This document shows, piece by piece, positions 9,000-18,520 of a stretch of 64,000 bases of DNA. Origin of the DNA: Staphylococcus sp. ACRSN (GTDB lineage Bacteria > Bacillota > Bacilli > Staphylococcales > Staphylococcaceae); NCBI RefSeq assembly GCF_022346615.1, contig NZ_JAKRNS010000014.1, forward strand, positions 1 through 64,000, in the 5' to 3' direction. The notes below the pieces were generated by a model. It was not told where the DNA came from. It saw nothing but the letters and a program-made list of their open reading frames with translations, and did no database searches. How positions within the stretch are numbered: position 1 is the first letter of the stretch; the number at the start of each line of letters is the position of its first letter. The translations under genes were made by a program, and so were the position numbers.

Positions 9000-9320
9000 A
9001 TGGCTATAAAGCTGAGTTCGATTGACCAGTTTGAACAAGTGATTGAAGAAAATAGTTATGTATTTGTGTTGAAACACAGCGAAACCTGTCCAATTTCTGC
9101 AGATGCATTTGATCAATTTAACAAATTTTTATATGAACGTGATATGGATGGGTATTATTTAGTCGTTCAACAAGAACGTGAATTATCAAACTATATCGAA
9201 GAGAAAACAAATGTGAAACACGAATCGCCACAAGCTTTTTATTTTGTGAAGGGACAAGCGGTTTGGAATGCAGATCATGAAAATATTAATGTTAGTTCTT
9301 TAGCCAATGCTGAAGAATAA
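9000..9320 (+). CDS. Bacillithiol system protein, monothiol bacilliredoxin (YtxJ/BrxC family)
   Basis: A 106-residue thioredoxin-fold protein. The motif HSETCPIS has a single active-site cysteine in the position used by YtxJ/BrxC proteins, which reduce mixed disulfides between bacillithiol and protein cysteines. Staphylococci use bacillithiol, so the assignment fits the lineage. The frame opens at GTG 8991, but ATG 9000 has an agaggtga site at the right distance. It is monocistronic, with its own promoter (8887-8915) and terminator (9341-9398). Confidence 0.85.
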   Translation: MAIKLSSIDQFEQVIEENSYVFVLKHSETCPISADAFDQFNKFLYERDMDGYYLVVQQERELSNYIEEKTNVKHESPQAFYFVKGQAVWNADHENINVSSLANAEE

Positions 9321-9340
9321 TAAATTTTAAAAATTAACAC

Positions 9341-9398
9341 GAGCGCTTGTTAAATTTTTCTTTTTAAGGAGAATATAACAAGCGCTCATTTTTCTTTT
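9341..9398 (+). terminator. Terminator of the bacilliredoxin-like gene
   Basis: Perfect arms GAGCGCTTGTTA (9341-9352) and TAACAAGCGCTC (9376-9387), then a T-rich tail. Confidence 0.85.
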
Positions 9399-9667
9399 AA
9401 TGTGAAAAAATTTAGAATGACATGTATAATGAAAAATGAATGGGAAATTATAGTTTACGATATGATAGTGTACCAAATTATAGCGCTACATTTTGTAGCT
9501 ATGATATTTCGGGAAGTAGTGAACGATTTCATTTTTCAAATAACTGATTAATCCGTTTGAAGAATAGTGCACTGCGAATTATATGTTGAAAGTACTATGT
9601 ATTAAGTCAAGTGAGATATACAGATATATAGTAGTTGTTGTTAATATAAATATTTTGAGGTGACAAG
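9399..9667. other. Leader region of the glycerate kinase-like gene
   Basis: About 270 bp of AT-rich sequence. A short imperfect inverted repeat around 9480-9502 (tagcgctaca and tgtagcta) is the only structure I see. Confidence 0.5.
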
Positions 9668-10792
9668 ATGAAAGTATTAGTGGCGATGGATGAATTTAAT
9701 GGTATTATTTCTAGTTACCAGGCAAATCGATATGTGGAAGAAGCGGTAGCAAGCCAAATTGAGCGTGCGGATATCGTTCAAGTACCACTGTTTAATGGCC
9801 GTCATGAATTAATGGATTCTGTATTTTTATGGCAATCGGGAACAAAGTATAGAGTGATGACACATGATGCGGATATGAATAAAATAGAGGCTGTATATGG
9901 CATAACAGATAATGATGTCACGGTTATTGAAGGGAATCTATTTTTAAAAGGTCAAAAACCAATCAATCAACGTACAAGTTATGGCCTAGGAGAAATTATA
10001 GTGGATGCTTTGGAGAATAATGCAAAGCACATCATTATATCTTTAGGCGGCATTGATAGCTTTGACGGTGGTGCAGGAATGTTACAAGCACTAGGCATGA
10101 AATTCTATGATGATGAAGCAAATGAAGTAGATGTAACTGAAGGTAGTCGAGTATTAAAGCATATTAGAAAAATTGATGACTCGCAATTACATCCAAAATT
10201 AAAAAATGTCAGACTTCAAGTAATGTCAGATTTTGACAGTAAACTGTATGGAAAAGAAAGTGAAATTATTCAATTGCATGAACAATTGGGTTTATCTAGA
10301 AATGATGCAGCTGAAATCGATAATTTAATTTGGTATTTAAGTGAAATATTTAAAAGTGAATTGAAAATTGCGATGGGTCCAATTGTTAAAGGTGGTGCAG
10401 GAGGTGGTATTGCTGCAGTACTTAAAGCATTATATGATGCAGAAATAATGACAAGTCATGAACTAGTTGACCAGATTACGCATTTAGAATCATTAATTGA
10501 ACAAGCAGATTTGGTTATTTTTGGTGAAGGTGTAAGCGAAGAAGACCGTTTATTAGAAACGACAACTATCCGAATAGCTGAGTTAGCTACCAAGCATAAC
10601 AAACCGTCTATTGCTATTTGTGCCACTGATGATAAATTCGATTTATTTGAATCAATGGGTGTTACATCTATGTTTAATACATTTATTCAAATGCCTAAAC
10701 ATTTTACGGATTTTAAAATGGGTATACAGATTAGACATTATGCGGTTCAAGCAATTAAATTATTGAAAACAGATTTTGATTCAACAAAGTAG
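9668..10792 (+). CDS. Divergent glycerate kinase family protein
   Basis: A 374-residue member of the GlxK/GarK glycerate kinase family by length and by ISLGGIDSFDGGAGMLQALG and GPIVKGGAGGGIAA. Two conserved segments are altered. The usual GGSATNDGGAG reads GGIDSFDGGAG, and the usual TGEGRxDxQ reads FGEGVSEED. These changes remove residues normally conserved in the active-site region, so it may not phosphorylate glycerate or may act on something else. The start ATG has gaggtgac upstream. It is monocistronic, ending at the strong hairpin 10834-10876. The family call is good; the activity is uncertain. Confidence 0.8.
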   Translation: MKVLVAMDEFNGIISSYQANRYVEEAVASQIERADIVQVPLFNGRHELMDSVFLWQSGTKYRVMTHDADMNKIEAVYGITDNDVTVIEGNLFLKGQKPINQRTSYGLGEIIVDALENNAKHIIISLGGIDSFDGGAGMLQALGMKFYDDEANEVDVTEGSRVLKHIRKIDDSQLHPKLKNVRLQVMSDFDSKLYGKESEIIQLHEQLGLSRNDAAEIDNLIWYLSEIFKSELKIAMGPIVKGGAGGGIAAVLKALYDAEIMTSHELVDQITHLESLIEQADLVIFGEGVSEEDRLLETTTIRIAELATKHNKPSIAICATDDKFDLFESMGVTSMFNTFIQMPKHFTDFKMGIQIRHYAVQAIKLLKTDFDSTK

Positions 10793-10833
10793 TTAGGAAA
10801 ATGGTTTGAATGAAATTTAAAGCCTTAAACATA

Positions 10834-10876
10834 AAGAAACAAGCAGAAACATTATAAATGTTTCTGCTTGTTTCTT
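10834..10876 (+). terminator. Terminator after the glycerate kinase-like gene
   Basis: Two perfect 19-nt arms (10834-10852 and 10858-10876) with a 5-nt loop. The T run is weak, but the stem is very strong. The right arm runs directly into the 33-bp repeat array. Confidence 0.7.
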
Positions 10877-11012
10877 AGTTTGTGCAGTAATTCCTTGTTT
10901 GATGTTCTTAGTTTGTGCAGTAATTCCTTGTTTGATGTTCTTAGTTTGTGCAGTAATTCCTTGTTTGATGTTCTTAGTTTGTGCAGTAATTCCTTGTTTG
11001 ATGTTCTTAGTT
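10874..11012. repeat. 33-bp tandem repeat, four copies plus a partial unit
   Basis: Unit start points at 10874, 10907, 10940 and 10973 give four identical 33-bp units, followed by a 7-bp partial unit. Within a unit, ttagtttgtgcagtaattcc is followed by ttgtttgatgttc. Because 33 is a multiple of three, a minus-strand frame (11037 to 10852) stays open and would encode four copies of RTSNKELLHKL. It has no ribosome site, so I do not call it a gene. Confidence 0.9.
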
Positions 11013-11075
11013 GAATTGAAAATGTTTTCGAATTCATTTTAATGATAAAGCGGTTTAATCAATGTATCATAGAAA

Positions 11076-12311
11076 TCAATTTTGATCGTATGTGTTAACA
11101 ACTTCTTGTACAATGCCAACGATAACTTCGACAGCTTTTTCCATAACATCTATTGATGCATATTCGAATGGGCCGTGGAAGTTAGCGCAACCAGTAAATA
11201 TATTTGGTGTTGGTAAGCCCATATATGATAATTGTGAACCATCTGTACCACCACGTATTGGTTCAGTATTTGGTTCAATACCTAATTTAGCAAATACGCG
11301 TTTAGGAATGTCGATAACATGAGGATTTTCAGATATTTTTTCTCCCATATTGAAATATTGATCATTAATTTCTATTTCAATTGGATTGTTTTGATAATGC
11401 GTATTGATATCGTCTTTAATTTCAATTAATCTTTTTTTACGTAATTCGAACTGTTCACGATTATGATCTCGAATAATGTATTGTAATGTTGTTTTTTCAA
11501 CATCGCCATTAAATTTCATCAAATGATAAAAGCCCTCATAACCATCTGTGCGTTCAGGTACTTCTTGTTGTGGTAATAAGGCATTAAATTGATTACCTAA
11601 CAATATCGCATTAATTAATGTGTTCTTTGCAGAACCAGGGTGAACGTTTACGCCGTGACAAGTTATTTTTGCTTCTGCAGCATTAAAACTTTCATATTGT
11701 AATTCACCATATTCACTACCATCCATAGTATAGGCGAAATCAGCATTAAAACGTTCGACATCAAAAGCATGCGGTCCTTTGCCAATTTCCTCATCTGGTG
11801 TAAATGCAATACGGATTGTTCCATGTTTGATTTCTGGATGCTCAGTAAGATATTTTACAGCTTCCATAATTTCAACGACACCAGCTTTATCGTCAGCACC
11901 AAGTAATGATGTTCCATCTGTTACCATTAATGTATGACCTTCGACTTGCTTTAACCCTGGAAAGACATCTTGTGATAATTCACGTGTTGTTTCACCTAAT
12001 TTGATTGGATTACCATCATAGTGTTCTATAATTTGTGGATTAACATTTGATGCATTAAAATCGGGAGAAGTATCTACATGTGCTAGAAAGCCCACAGTAG
12101 GTAAATCCGCTTCAACATTACTCGCTAAAGTTGCAAATAAGTAGCCGTTATTATCTAAATCTGTTTTTAAGCCTAAATCAGTTAACTCTTGCTCCAACAA
12201 ATGTAATAAATTCCATTGTTTATCTGTAGATGGTGTAGTATTTGATTCAGGATCAGACTGCGTATCAATAATGACATATTTCGTTAAACGATCGATTATC
12301 TCTTTTTTCAT
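11076..12311 (-). CDS. pepT: Peptidase T (tripeptide aminopeptidase)
   Basis: Cytoplasmic zinc metallopeptidase of the M20 family that removes N-terminal residues from tripeptides. The metal and catalytic motifs are all present: [39 protein letters not shown] and FHGPFEY. Length is 411 residues from ATG 12311, which has gaggtg 6 nt upstream; an in-frame GTG at 12320 is less well placed. It lies 12 nt downstream of the exporter gene at 12324 and is probably cotranscribed with the exporter pair. Confidence 0.95.
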   Translation of the reverse strand: MKKEIIDRLTKYVIIDTQSDPESNTTPSTDKQWNLLHLLEQELTDLGLKTDLDNNGYLFATLASNVEADLPTVGFLAHVDTSPDFNASNVNPQIIEHYDGNPIKLGETTRELSQDVFPGLKQVEGHTLMVTDGTSLLGADDKAGVVEIMEAVKYLTEHPEIKHGTIRIAFTPDEEIGKGPHAFDVERFNADFAYTMDGSEYGELQYESFNAAEAKITCHGVNVHPGSAKNTLINAILLGNQFNALLPQQEVPERTDGYEGFYHLMKFNGDVEKTTLQYIIRDHNREQFELRKKRLIEIKDDINTHYQNNPIEIEINDQYFNMGEKISENPHVIDIPKRVFAKLGIEPNTEPIRGGTDGSQLSYMGLPTPNIFTGCANFHGPFEYASIDVMEKAVEVIVGIVQEVVNTYDQN

Positions 12312-12323
12312 AGTTAACACCTC

Positions 12324-12824
12324 TTAAGCTCTATTATTCATATTGTAAGATTTTTTATATATCTTACCATTCATTTTACCAAAATATTGTTTGATGCGTG
12401 TATATAGATAATATATAATTTCAGCACACAATATACCAAAAGCAATTGCACCTGAAATAAGTGTTACTTCAAGAAAAGTGTTAACGGCGTGCGTATATTG
12501 GTTGCTCACTAAAAAGCGTGTTGCCTCATACGCTAATCCCCCAGGTACTAATGGTATAATACCGGGTACGATAAAGATAATGACTGGTCGTTTATAACGT
12601 CGGCTCATAACGTGACTCATTAACGCTAAGATAAAACTACCTAAAAATGATGCCATTACCTTACCTAAGTCTAAATCTAGAGTTAACTTATAGATAAACC
12701 AACCCATTGCGCCAACAAAACCACAGGCTAATAATAAACGTCTAGGCGCATTAAAAATGATAGAAAAAAGCATTGTCGCTAAATAACTGATAATAAATTG
12801 TAATATATAATATATAAAGACCAT
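12324..12824 (-). CDS. Threonine/serine exporter family, small subunit (YjjB-like)
   Basis: A 166-residue integral membrane protein with about five hydrophobic segments. It corresponds to the C-terminal ThrE_2/DUF3815 half of amino acid exporters, shown by the IIFIVPGIIPLVPGGLAY motif. In Corynebacterium ThrE both halves are fused. Here, as in many bacteria, they are two adjacent genes. The partner is 12840-13601, 15 nt upstream. The substrate (threonine, serine, or a dicarboxylate as proposed for E. coli YjjPB) cannot be told from sequence. Confidence 0.8.
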   Translation of the reverse strand: MVFIYYILQFIISYLATMLFSIIFNAPRRLLLACGFVGAMGWFIYKLTLDLDLGKVMASFLGSFILALMSHVMSRRYKRPVIIFIVPGIIPLVPGGLAYEATRFLVSNQYTHAVNTFLEVTLISGAIAFGILCAEIIYYLYTRIKQYFGKMNGKIYKKSYNMNNRA

Positions 12825-12839
12825 ATCATTGCTCCTTTC

Positions 12840-13601
12840 TTAAAAGAGTAGTAAGACAATTGCTACACCAGCACCAATTGCAAAAGAGGTAAGGGCAGCT
12901 TCAACACCACGAGACATACCAGCTAATAATTCTCCAGCCATCAAGTCACGTATTGCATTTGTTATTAATATACCAGGTACTAATGGCATGACACCGGCAA
13001 TTGTTATGATATCTTGATTTTGTGCCCAACCAATATGTGTAAAAAATGCGGCAATAGAGATGACTACTGCGGCACTTATAAATTCTGAAAAGAATTTGAT
13101 TTGTATAAAGCGCTGGACAAAATCAAAAGTTAAAAATGCGCCAGCACCAGCTAGTATTGCAAAAATAAAGTCATTCATAACGCCACCAAACATAAATAAA
13201 AAGAATCCACATGCAATTGCAGCAGCAATAAATTTAGTAATAGATGAAAATTGTAATGAAGCATGATGCAAGTGAATTAATTCTGATTTTGCTTCATCAA
13301 TATCCAACTGTTTACTCGCAATTTTACGAGATAAACTATTAGTTAATGCTATTTTTTCTAAGTCAGTTGTGCGTTCACGAATACGTATTAATCGAGTATT
13401 CGTACGATTGTTTAGTGAAAAAATAATCGCTGTGGAAGTGACAAAACTATATGTATCATCTAATCCATAACTTGCAGCAATACGATTCATCGTATCTTCT
13501 ACGCGGTAAGTTTCTGCACCGCTCTCTAATAAAATCCTTCCAGCTATGAGCACTACATCGATAACTTTATCTTCATCGATGATTGTAATCGATTCTGACA
13601 T
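12840..13601 (-). CDS. Threonine/serine exporter family, large subunit (YjjP-like)
   Basis: A 253-residue protein with an N-terminal soluble domain of about 110 residues (LLESGAETYRVEDTMNRIA, characteristic of the ThrE/DUF1212 family) and a C-terminal membrane part with about five segments, including GVMPLVPGILITNAIRDL. It pairs with the following YjjB-like gene and probably forms one transport complex. The start ATG has a gggggtga site. The transcript probably continues into pepT. Confidence 0.82.
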   Translation of the reverse strand: MSESITIIDEDKVIDVVLIAGRILLESGAETYRVEDTMNRIAASYGLDDTYSFVTSTAIIFSLNNRTNTRLIRIRERTTDLEKIALTNSLSRKIASKQLDIDEAKSELIHLHHASLQFSSITKFIAAAIACGFFLFMFGGVMNDFIFAILAGAGAFLTFDFVQRFIQIKFFSEFISAAVVISIAAFFTHIGWAQNQDIITIAGVMPLVPGILITNAIRDLMAGELLAGMSRGVEAALTSFAIGAGVAIVLLLF

Positions 13602-14034
13602 AGATGATTCACCCCCATAAAATTTGATAATAGAACAATTGAAAGTTTACAGTGTACAATTAGAACTTTCAATAGCAATGATTATTCCGTCATCATTTTT
13701 TAATATTTCCATTTAATATACGACAAATTTAGTTTAAAGGAATATTATTAATTACAATTATTCTTAAATTCATTATAAACCACCATAGATAAATAATTGT
13801 TGCAATTAAATTATAATGTATCATTTTGAAAATATTGAAGTTATGTTTAAAGCAAAAGCGGTATATATTATCTAGTACTTTAAAACAACTAAAAAATAAA
13901 AAAAGATGACCTCTGTTGAATTAACAACAGAAATCACCAATTATAGTATGATGTATTCTAATTTTATAAAATAATATTAATAAAGACTTGTTACAATTTA
14001 GGTGTTTTAATATGAAATAGTATAGTTTAATTGT
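13602..14034. other. Intergenic region between gdpS and the exporter pair
   Basis: Contains the gdpS terminator (13891-13938) and, in 13602-13890, an AT-rich region presumably holding the minus-strand promoter of the exporter genes. I cannot pin that promoter down. Confidence 0.5.
13891..13938 (-). terminator. gdpS terminator
   Basis: On the minus strand, arms tgatttctgttg and caacagaggtca pair around a short loop and are followed by ttttttt. Confidence 0.7.
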
Positions 14035-15105
14035 TTAAAGTTTAACGATTGGGTTAAACATGACTTGATTTCGACCTTCATTTTTAGCCATATGCAGCAT
14101 ATCATCTGCAATTTTGAAGACTTTTCTTTGTGATTTGTAATCATCTTGAGTTAAATAACCAACACCTATAGAAACAGAAAGTTTAATAACTTCTTTGTTT
14201 GGCAAATGGAATGTAGATTGTTCCACACCAGCACGTATACTCTCTCCTAATTTAACACATTGATCAAGCGTATAATCATTTAGTACAATAGAAAATTCTT
14301 CTCCGCCATTACGGTAAATACTAAATTGTTGAGGTACATAATTTTTTAATAATTGCGCGATCTGTCTCAATACAGCATCACCGGATTGATGTGAATATGT
14401 GTCATTAACATCTTTGAATCCATCTATATCAATAAGTAAGAGACCCAAACTTTCATTGTTTGTTTCGGCAATACGTGTTACTTCATTCAAATGTCTATCA
14501 AATTCCTTAACATTTCCTAGACCGGTTAAGTAGTCTAATTTGTCTTCGTTCTCATATCTATTAACTAAAGAGAAAAAATGCCACATATCAACAAAAGTGA
14601 CAGAAGATGCAATCGTCAATACATAAGATAATGGAATGAGATAAAGTACTTCTTTGAATTCGTAGTATGGACTGATTAAGGAAAGCATCGCGAATATAAT
14701 AAGTGCGATTGCATTCAATATTTGGATTGAAATGATATCATTTTGTTTTAAAAATGGTCCAACAGCACCGACAATTATGGCTATAACTACGAGTATAACT
14801 GCGGCAATCACAGTATCATTACCTAATAAAACATTAATTAATGCGATAATAACTGCAGACAACACAGTATAGAATGTATTTGTAAACCGTCCTAAAAATA
14901 AAATAGGGACGAAAGTTAGATACAACGAGTATTCGTTGAAAATAGTTACTGGATAGGCAGATAATAATAATGCAACAATCGTCATTAATACAGTTACATA
15001 CTCTTTAGAAAATACCATGTTTCTATTTTCGGAATATTGTAATCGATGGAATAAATATATTCCTGCAACAATAACTGAAATATTATAAATAATTGCTTCG
15101 AACAT
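14035..15105 (-). CDS. gdpS: GGDEF domain membrane protein GdpS
   Basis: A 356-residue protein. Residues 1 to about 185 form several membrane segments (a 5TM-type sensor region), and about 190-350 form a GGDEF domain with the active-site motif GGEEF preceded by YRN. The inhibitory RxxD site upstream of GGEEF is absent (PQQF instead). GdpS is the conserved lone GGDEF protein of staphylococci. It has been reported in S. epidermidis to promote biofilm without acting as a c-di-GMP cyclase. It is monocistronic, with a terminator at 13891-13938 and an inverted repeat at 15142-15159 just upstream. Confidence 0.9.
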   Translation of the reverse strand: MFEAIIYNISVIVAGIYLFHRLQYSENRNMVFSKEYVTVLMTIVALLLSAYPVTIFNEYSLYLTFVPILFLGRFTNTFYTVLSAVIIALINVLLGNDTVIAAVILVVIAIIVGAVGPFLKQNDIISIQILNAIALIIFAMLSLISPYYEFKEVLYLIPLSYVLTIASSVTFVDMWHFFSLVNRYENEDKLDYLTGLGNVKEFDRHLNEVTRIAETNNESLGLLLIDIDGFKDVNDTYSHQSGDAVLRQIAQLLKNYVPQQFSIYRNGGEEFSIVLNDYTLDQCVKLGESIRAGVEQSTFHLPNKEVIKLSVSIGVGYLTQDDYKSQRKVFKIADDMLHMAKNEGRNQVMFNPIVKL

Positions 15106-15509
15106 TTTATTTTACGCTCCTTTAAATTAACCCTTAGTTATTGTAAGTGAAAACTTACATTTTGTCATCAATATGTAAACAGAAAGTTATAACATTGAAT
15201 ATAATTTCATGTTAGAATATTTGTTTGAGGAAATAACTAAATAATAATTCGATTATTATATAAATTTCTTAACTATTTCGTGTGTTTGATAGCTATTATC
15301 TCATTACTATTTGTATAAGTAAAAGCGAATCATGTATGATAGAGTTAAGAAGTTGATTTATCGTATGATTTTCTTGTTATTTTAACTATAAGTAAAATAT
15401 AGCAAGTATACTTCTATTGTAAGAATTTGAATTTATTATTGTAAACAAAACTCAATTACTAAAATTTTAAATCTAAATAATTTTGAATTATTTTATTGAA
15501 GGTGAACTG
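15106..15509. other. Divergent intergenic region gdpS/tarO
   Basis: Contains the 18-bp inverted repeat at 15142-15159 and AT-rich sequence that must include promoters for both genes. No further feature can be supported. Confidence 0.5.
15142..15159. promoter_or_regulatory. Inverted repeat upstream of gdpS (possible operator)
   Basis: TGTAAGT and ACTTACA form perfect arms around GAAA, 37 bp upstream of the gdpS start. There is no T run on either side, so a terminator is unlikely. The regulator is not known. Confidence 0.5.
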
Positions 15510-16559
15510 ATGTATACGTTATTATTAATCATTTTTTCAATGATTATCAGTTTAATACTCACACCAATTGTGATTAAGGTATCCCATAAATTAGGGATTG
15601 TAGATAAACCTAATTTCAGAAAAATCCATACGAAACCTGTTTCTGTACTTGGTGGAACAACGATATTACTTTCGTTTCTATTAGGTATATGGTTGGGTCA
15701 TCCCATTGAAACAGAAGTTAAACCATTGGTTATTGGTGCAGTGTTAATGTATTTAGTTGGATTGATTGACGATATCTATGACTTGAAACCCATATTGAAA
15801 TTATTTGGTCAGGTGGTTGCTTCGCTTGTTGTAGTATATTACGGGGTGACAATTGACTTTATTTCATTACCAATTGGTCCAACGATTCATTTTGGAATTT
15901 TTGCTATTCCTATCACAGTTATATGGATCGTAGCGATTACAAATGCGATTAATTTAATTGATGGACTTGATGGATTAGCGTCGGGTGTATCGATGATAGC
16001 CTTAATAACAATTGGATTTATAGCAATTTTGCAGGCAAATGTTTTTATCATTATGATTTGTAGCGTTTTAATTGGATCGCTACTAGGGTTTTTATGTTTT
16101 AATTTCCATCCTGCAAAAATATTTTTAGGTGATAGTGGCGCTTTGATGATTGGCTTTATCGTAGGTTTCTTATCATTGCTAGGTTTTAAAAATATTACAT
16201 TTGTATCATTATTTTTCCCAATTGTCATTTTGGCAGTACCATTTATTGATACTTTATTTGCGATGATTAGACGTGTGAAAAAAGGTCAGCATATTATGCA
16301 GGCCGATAAATCCCATTTACATCACAAATTATTGAATCTAGGTTATTCTCATCGTCAAACGGTTATGCTCATTTACTCTATAGCATTATTATTCAGTCTT
16401 TCTAGTATCATTTTATATTTATCACAACCATGGGGCGTACTCATGATGTTAATCTTGATATTAATTACGATTGAACTTATTGTAGAGTTTACAGGCTTAA
16501 TAGATGATGACTATCGTCCGTTATTAAAACTGATTGAGAACAAAGAAAAGCATAATTAA
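15510..16559 (+). CDS. tarO: Undecaprenyl-phosphate GlcNAc-1-phosphate transferase TarO
   Basis: Polytopic membrane enzyme that attaches GlcNAc-1-P to undecaprenyl phosphate, the first step of wall teichoic acid synthesis. Diagnostic motifs are the aspartate pair in GLIDDIYDLKP, NAINLIDGLDGLA, FLGDSGALMIGF and the histidine cluster KSHLHHKLLNLG. Length is 349 residues from ATG 15510, which follows gaaggtga. The frame is also open from TTG 15483, which lacks a site. It is monocistronic. Confidence 0.92.
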   Translation: MYTLLLIIFSMIISLILTPIVIKVSHKLGIVDKPNFRKIHTKPVSVLGGTTILLSFLLGIWLGHPIETEVKPLVIGAVLMYLVGLIDDIYDLKPILKLFGQVVASLVVVYYGVTIDFISLPIGPTIHFGIFAIPITVIWIVAITNAINLIDGLDGLASGVSMIALITIGFIAILQANVFIIMICSVLIGSLLGFLCFNFHPAKIFLGDSGALMIGFIVGFLSLLGFKNITFVSLFFPIVILAVPFIDTLFAMIRRVKKGQHIMQADKSHLHHKLLNLGYSHRQTVMLIYSIALLFSLSSIILYLSQPWGVLMMLILILITIELIVEFTGLIDDDYRPLLKLIENKEKHN

Positions 16560-16573
16560 TGATATATAAAGTA

Positions 16574-16610
16574 GGGCATGTTTGGTAAATCCGAATGTGT
16601 CCTTTTTATT
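16574..16610 (+). terminator. tarO terminator
   Basis: Arms gggcatgtttgg and ccgaatgtgtcc pair with G-U pairs and mismatches, then tttttatt. Confidence 0.55.
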
Positions 16611-16681
16611 ATGTGTTTAAAGTAGAGTTGGGATATTACTATAAATAAAATGGTAATGAAATTCAGCTGTTTCTAGTTTAT

Positions 16682-16714
16682 AAAAAAACCTGCCAATCTT
16701 ATTAAATTGACAGG
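16682..16714 (-). terminator. Terminator of the YigZ-like gene
   Basis: On the minus strand cctgtcaat and attggcagg pair (one G-U), followed by seven T. Confidence 0.8.
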
Positions 16715-16776
16715 ATAGGACATCAATATTTTGTTGGAAATATTTTAAATCATTGTGTTATTCATTGTTGTTTAGA

Positions 16777-17418
16777 TTAAGTTGTTTCAATATCGAATGG
16801 TAATAAAACTGTTTCATTTTCAGTTAAATCATAATTTCCGGATGTGTTACGGTTTAGAAAATCAATATATGAATCGTAATCAGTAGCAACAACGTCTATT
16901 TGATAGCTTACTTTATCTGTGTAGGCTTTATCTCTTAAAAAGAAAGATGTTGTTTCTAACTCATACTCAAATTTACCTGTTAAATCATAAGCGATGCTCA
17001 CTGTAGTTGGTATCGCTTGTTTTAACTGTACGCGACCAATATCGTATATAACATCTCTAACGGCACCACTATATGCGCGAATTAATCCGCCTCCACCAAG
17101 TTTAATACCACCGAAGTAACGTGTAACTACAACACATGCATTGTGTATATCTAGTTTTTTTAAGATTTCTAACATTGGGACACCTGCAGTGCCACTTGGT
17201 TCACCATCGTCGTTCGCTTTTTGTATATTCATTTGATCGCCTACAGTATAAGCGGAACAGTTATGCGTTGCTTCTTTATGTTCTTTTTTTATCTGTTCAA
17301 TAAAGTCTTTGGCTTCTTGTTCTGATGTCACTGGTCGTATATGTGCGATGAAGCGTGACTTGCTGATTATATTTTCTATTGTATGTTCATCTTTAATCGT
17401 TATAATTGAATCTTCCAA
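16777..17418 (-). CDS. YigZ/IMPACT family protein
   Basis: A 213-residue soluble protein. Its N-terminal UPF0029/IMPACT domain carries SRFIAHIRPV, the HNCSAYTVGD segment, DDGEPSGTAGVPML and VVTRYFGGIKLGGGGLIRAYS, all hallmarks of the family, followed by a DUF1949-type C-terminal domain. The E. coli and eukaryotic relatives have been linked to translation control, but the bacterial function is not settled. It is monocistronic on the minus strand, with an overlapping ggagga site before the ATG. Confidence 0.88.
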   Translation of the reverse strand: MEDSIITIKDEHTIENIISKSRFIAHIRPVTSEQEAKDFIEQIKKEHKEATHNCSAYTVGDQMNIQKANDDGEPSGTAGVPMLEILKKLDIHNACVVVTRYFGGIKLGGGGLIRAYSGAVRDVIYDIGRVQLKQAIPTTVSIAYDLTGKFEYELETTSFFLRDKAYTDKVSYQIDVVATDYDSYIDFLNRNTSGNYDLTENETVLLPFDIETT

Positions 17419-17590
17419 TGTTTAATCCTCCTATAAATTTATGTGATTTAAATCATTATTAAGTCATACAGATCGATAATTTATATCTAGTATACACTGA
17501 AACCAGTAATGTATTAAATGTAAAAAAATAAATTTTCTTTTAACAAGAAATAATGTATTATTGTTGTGAGTATAATGAAGGAGGATTATG

Positions 17591-18454
17591 ATGAAGATTG
17601 CTGTTTTGACAGATTCTACAAGCTATCTATCACAAACATTAATTGATAAATATAATATAAGAATAGCCCCTTTAAGTGTAACTTTTGATACAGGGGAAAA
17701 TTTTGTTGAAAATGAATCAATTTCTAGATTAGAATTTTATGAAAAAATGAAAGCATCTAAAACAATCCCTACTACTAGCCAGCCGGCAATCGGGACATTT
17801 ATAGAACATTTTGAACAACTTCGCGAAGAAGGTTATACAGATGTCATTTGTATCTTCTTATCTTCAGGTATTAGTGGTTGTTATCAAACTGCCACACAAG
17901 CTGGTGCAATGATTGACGGTATTAATGTATATACTTTGGATTCTAAATTAGCTGCAATGATTGAAGGTAGTTATGTTTTGCGTGCAATAGAAATGATTGA
18001 ACAGGGAGAACATCCTGATACAATTATGGCTGAACTTACTAGTATGAGAGATGTAACAGGTGCTATTTTAATGGTAGATGATTTGAAAAACCTACAAAAA
18101 AGTGGACGCATTACTGGTGCACAAGCTTGGATTGGTACGATGCTGAAAATGAAGCCAGTGTTGAAATTTGATGATGGTTTGATTGTGCCAGATGAAAAAG
18201 TTAGAACAAAGAAACGTGCGTTAAAGAAAATAATTGAAAAAGTTCATGATCACATTAAAGACTACGATGAAGCGACTTTGCATGTTGTGGTTGGTGATAT
18301 AGAAGAAGATGGACGTTGGTTGTATGAGGAAGTTCAAAAAACTTTTCCACAACATCAAATTTACAAATCATATTTTGGCCCTGTAGTGGCAGCGCATCTT
18401 GGTTCGGGTGGTATAGCTGTAGGCTATGTAGGTAGAAACATTCGTTTAGATTAA
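17591..18454 (+). CDS. fakB1: Fatty acid-binding protein FakB1 (DegV family)
   Basis: DegV-family protein of 287 residues that binds a fatty acid in a buried pocket and presents it to the kinase FakA for phosphorylation, feeding exogenous fatty acids into phospholipid synthesis. Visible DegV motifs are TDSTSYL near the start, [21 protein letters not shown] and [20 protein letters not shown]. Identity to FakB1 rather than FakB2 is inferred from resemblance to S. aureus FakB1 and its place beside comFA. Two ATGs are adjacent; 17591 has better spacing from aaggagg than 17588. Confidence 0.85.
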   Translation: MKIAVLTDSTSYLSQTLIDKYNIRIAPLSVTFDTGENFVENESISRLEFYEKMKASKTIPTTSQPAIGTFIEHFEQLREEGYTDVICIFLSSGISGCYQTATQAGAMIDGINVYTLDSKLAAMIEGSYVLRAIEMIEQGEHPDTIMAELTSMRDVTGAILMVDDLKNLQKSGRITGAQAWIGTMLKMKPVLKFDDGLIVPDEKVRTKKRALKKIIEKVHDHIKDYDEATLHVVVGDIEEDGRWLYEEVQKTFPQHQIYKSYFGPVVAAHLGSGGIAVGYVGRNIRLD

Positions 18455-18468
18455 TAATAATTAAGTCA

Positions 18469-18506
18469 AAGACATGACATACTTCGGTAGTGTTATGTCT
18501 TTTTTT
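18469..18506 (+). terminator. fakB1 terminator
   Basis: A stem of gacatgacatac and gtagtgttatgtc (one bulge) closes a TTCG tetraloop and is followed by seven T. The comFA ribosome site begins immediately after the T run. Confidence 0.8.
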
Positions 18507-18520
18507 GGAGGAGATATTCT

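Noticed and set aside
10874-11012. CRISPR-like array of regularly spaced repeats
   Set aside because: The units are directly adjacent 33-bp tandem copies with no spacers, and there are no cas genes.
10852-11037. 61-residue minus-strand peptide with four RTSNKELLHKL repeats
   Set aside because: No ribosome site, and the frame overlaps the terminator. It stays open because the repeat length is a multiple of three.
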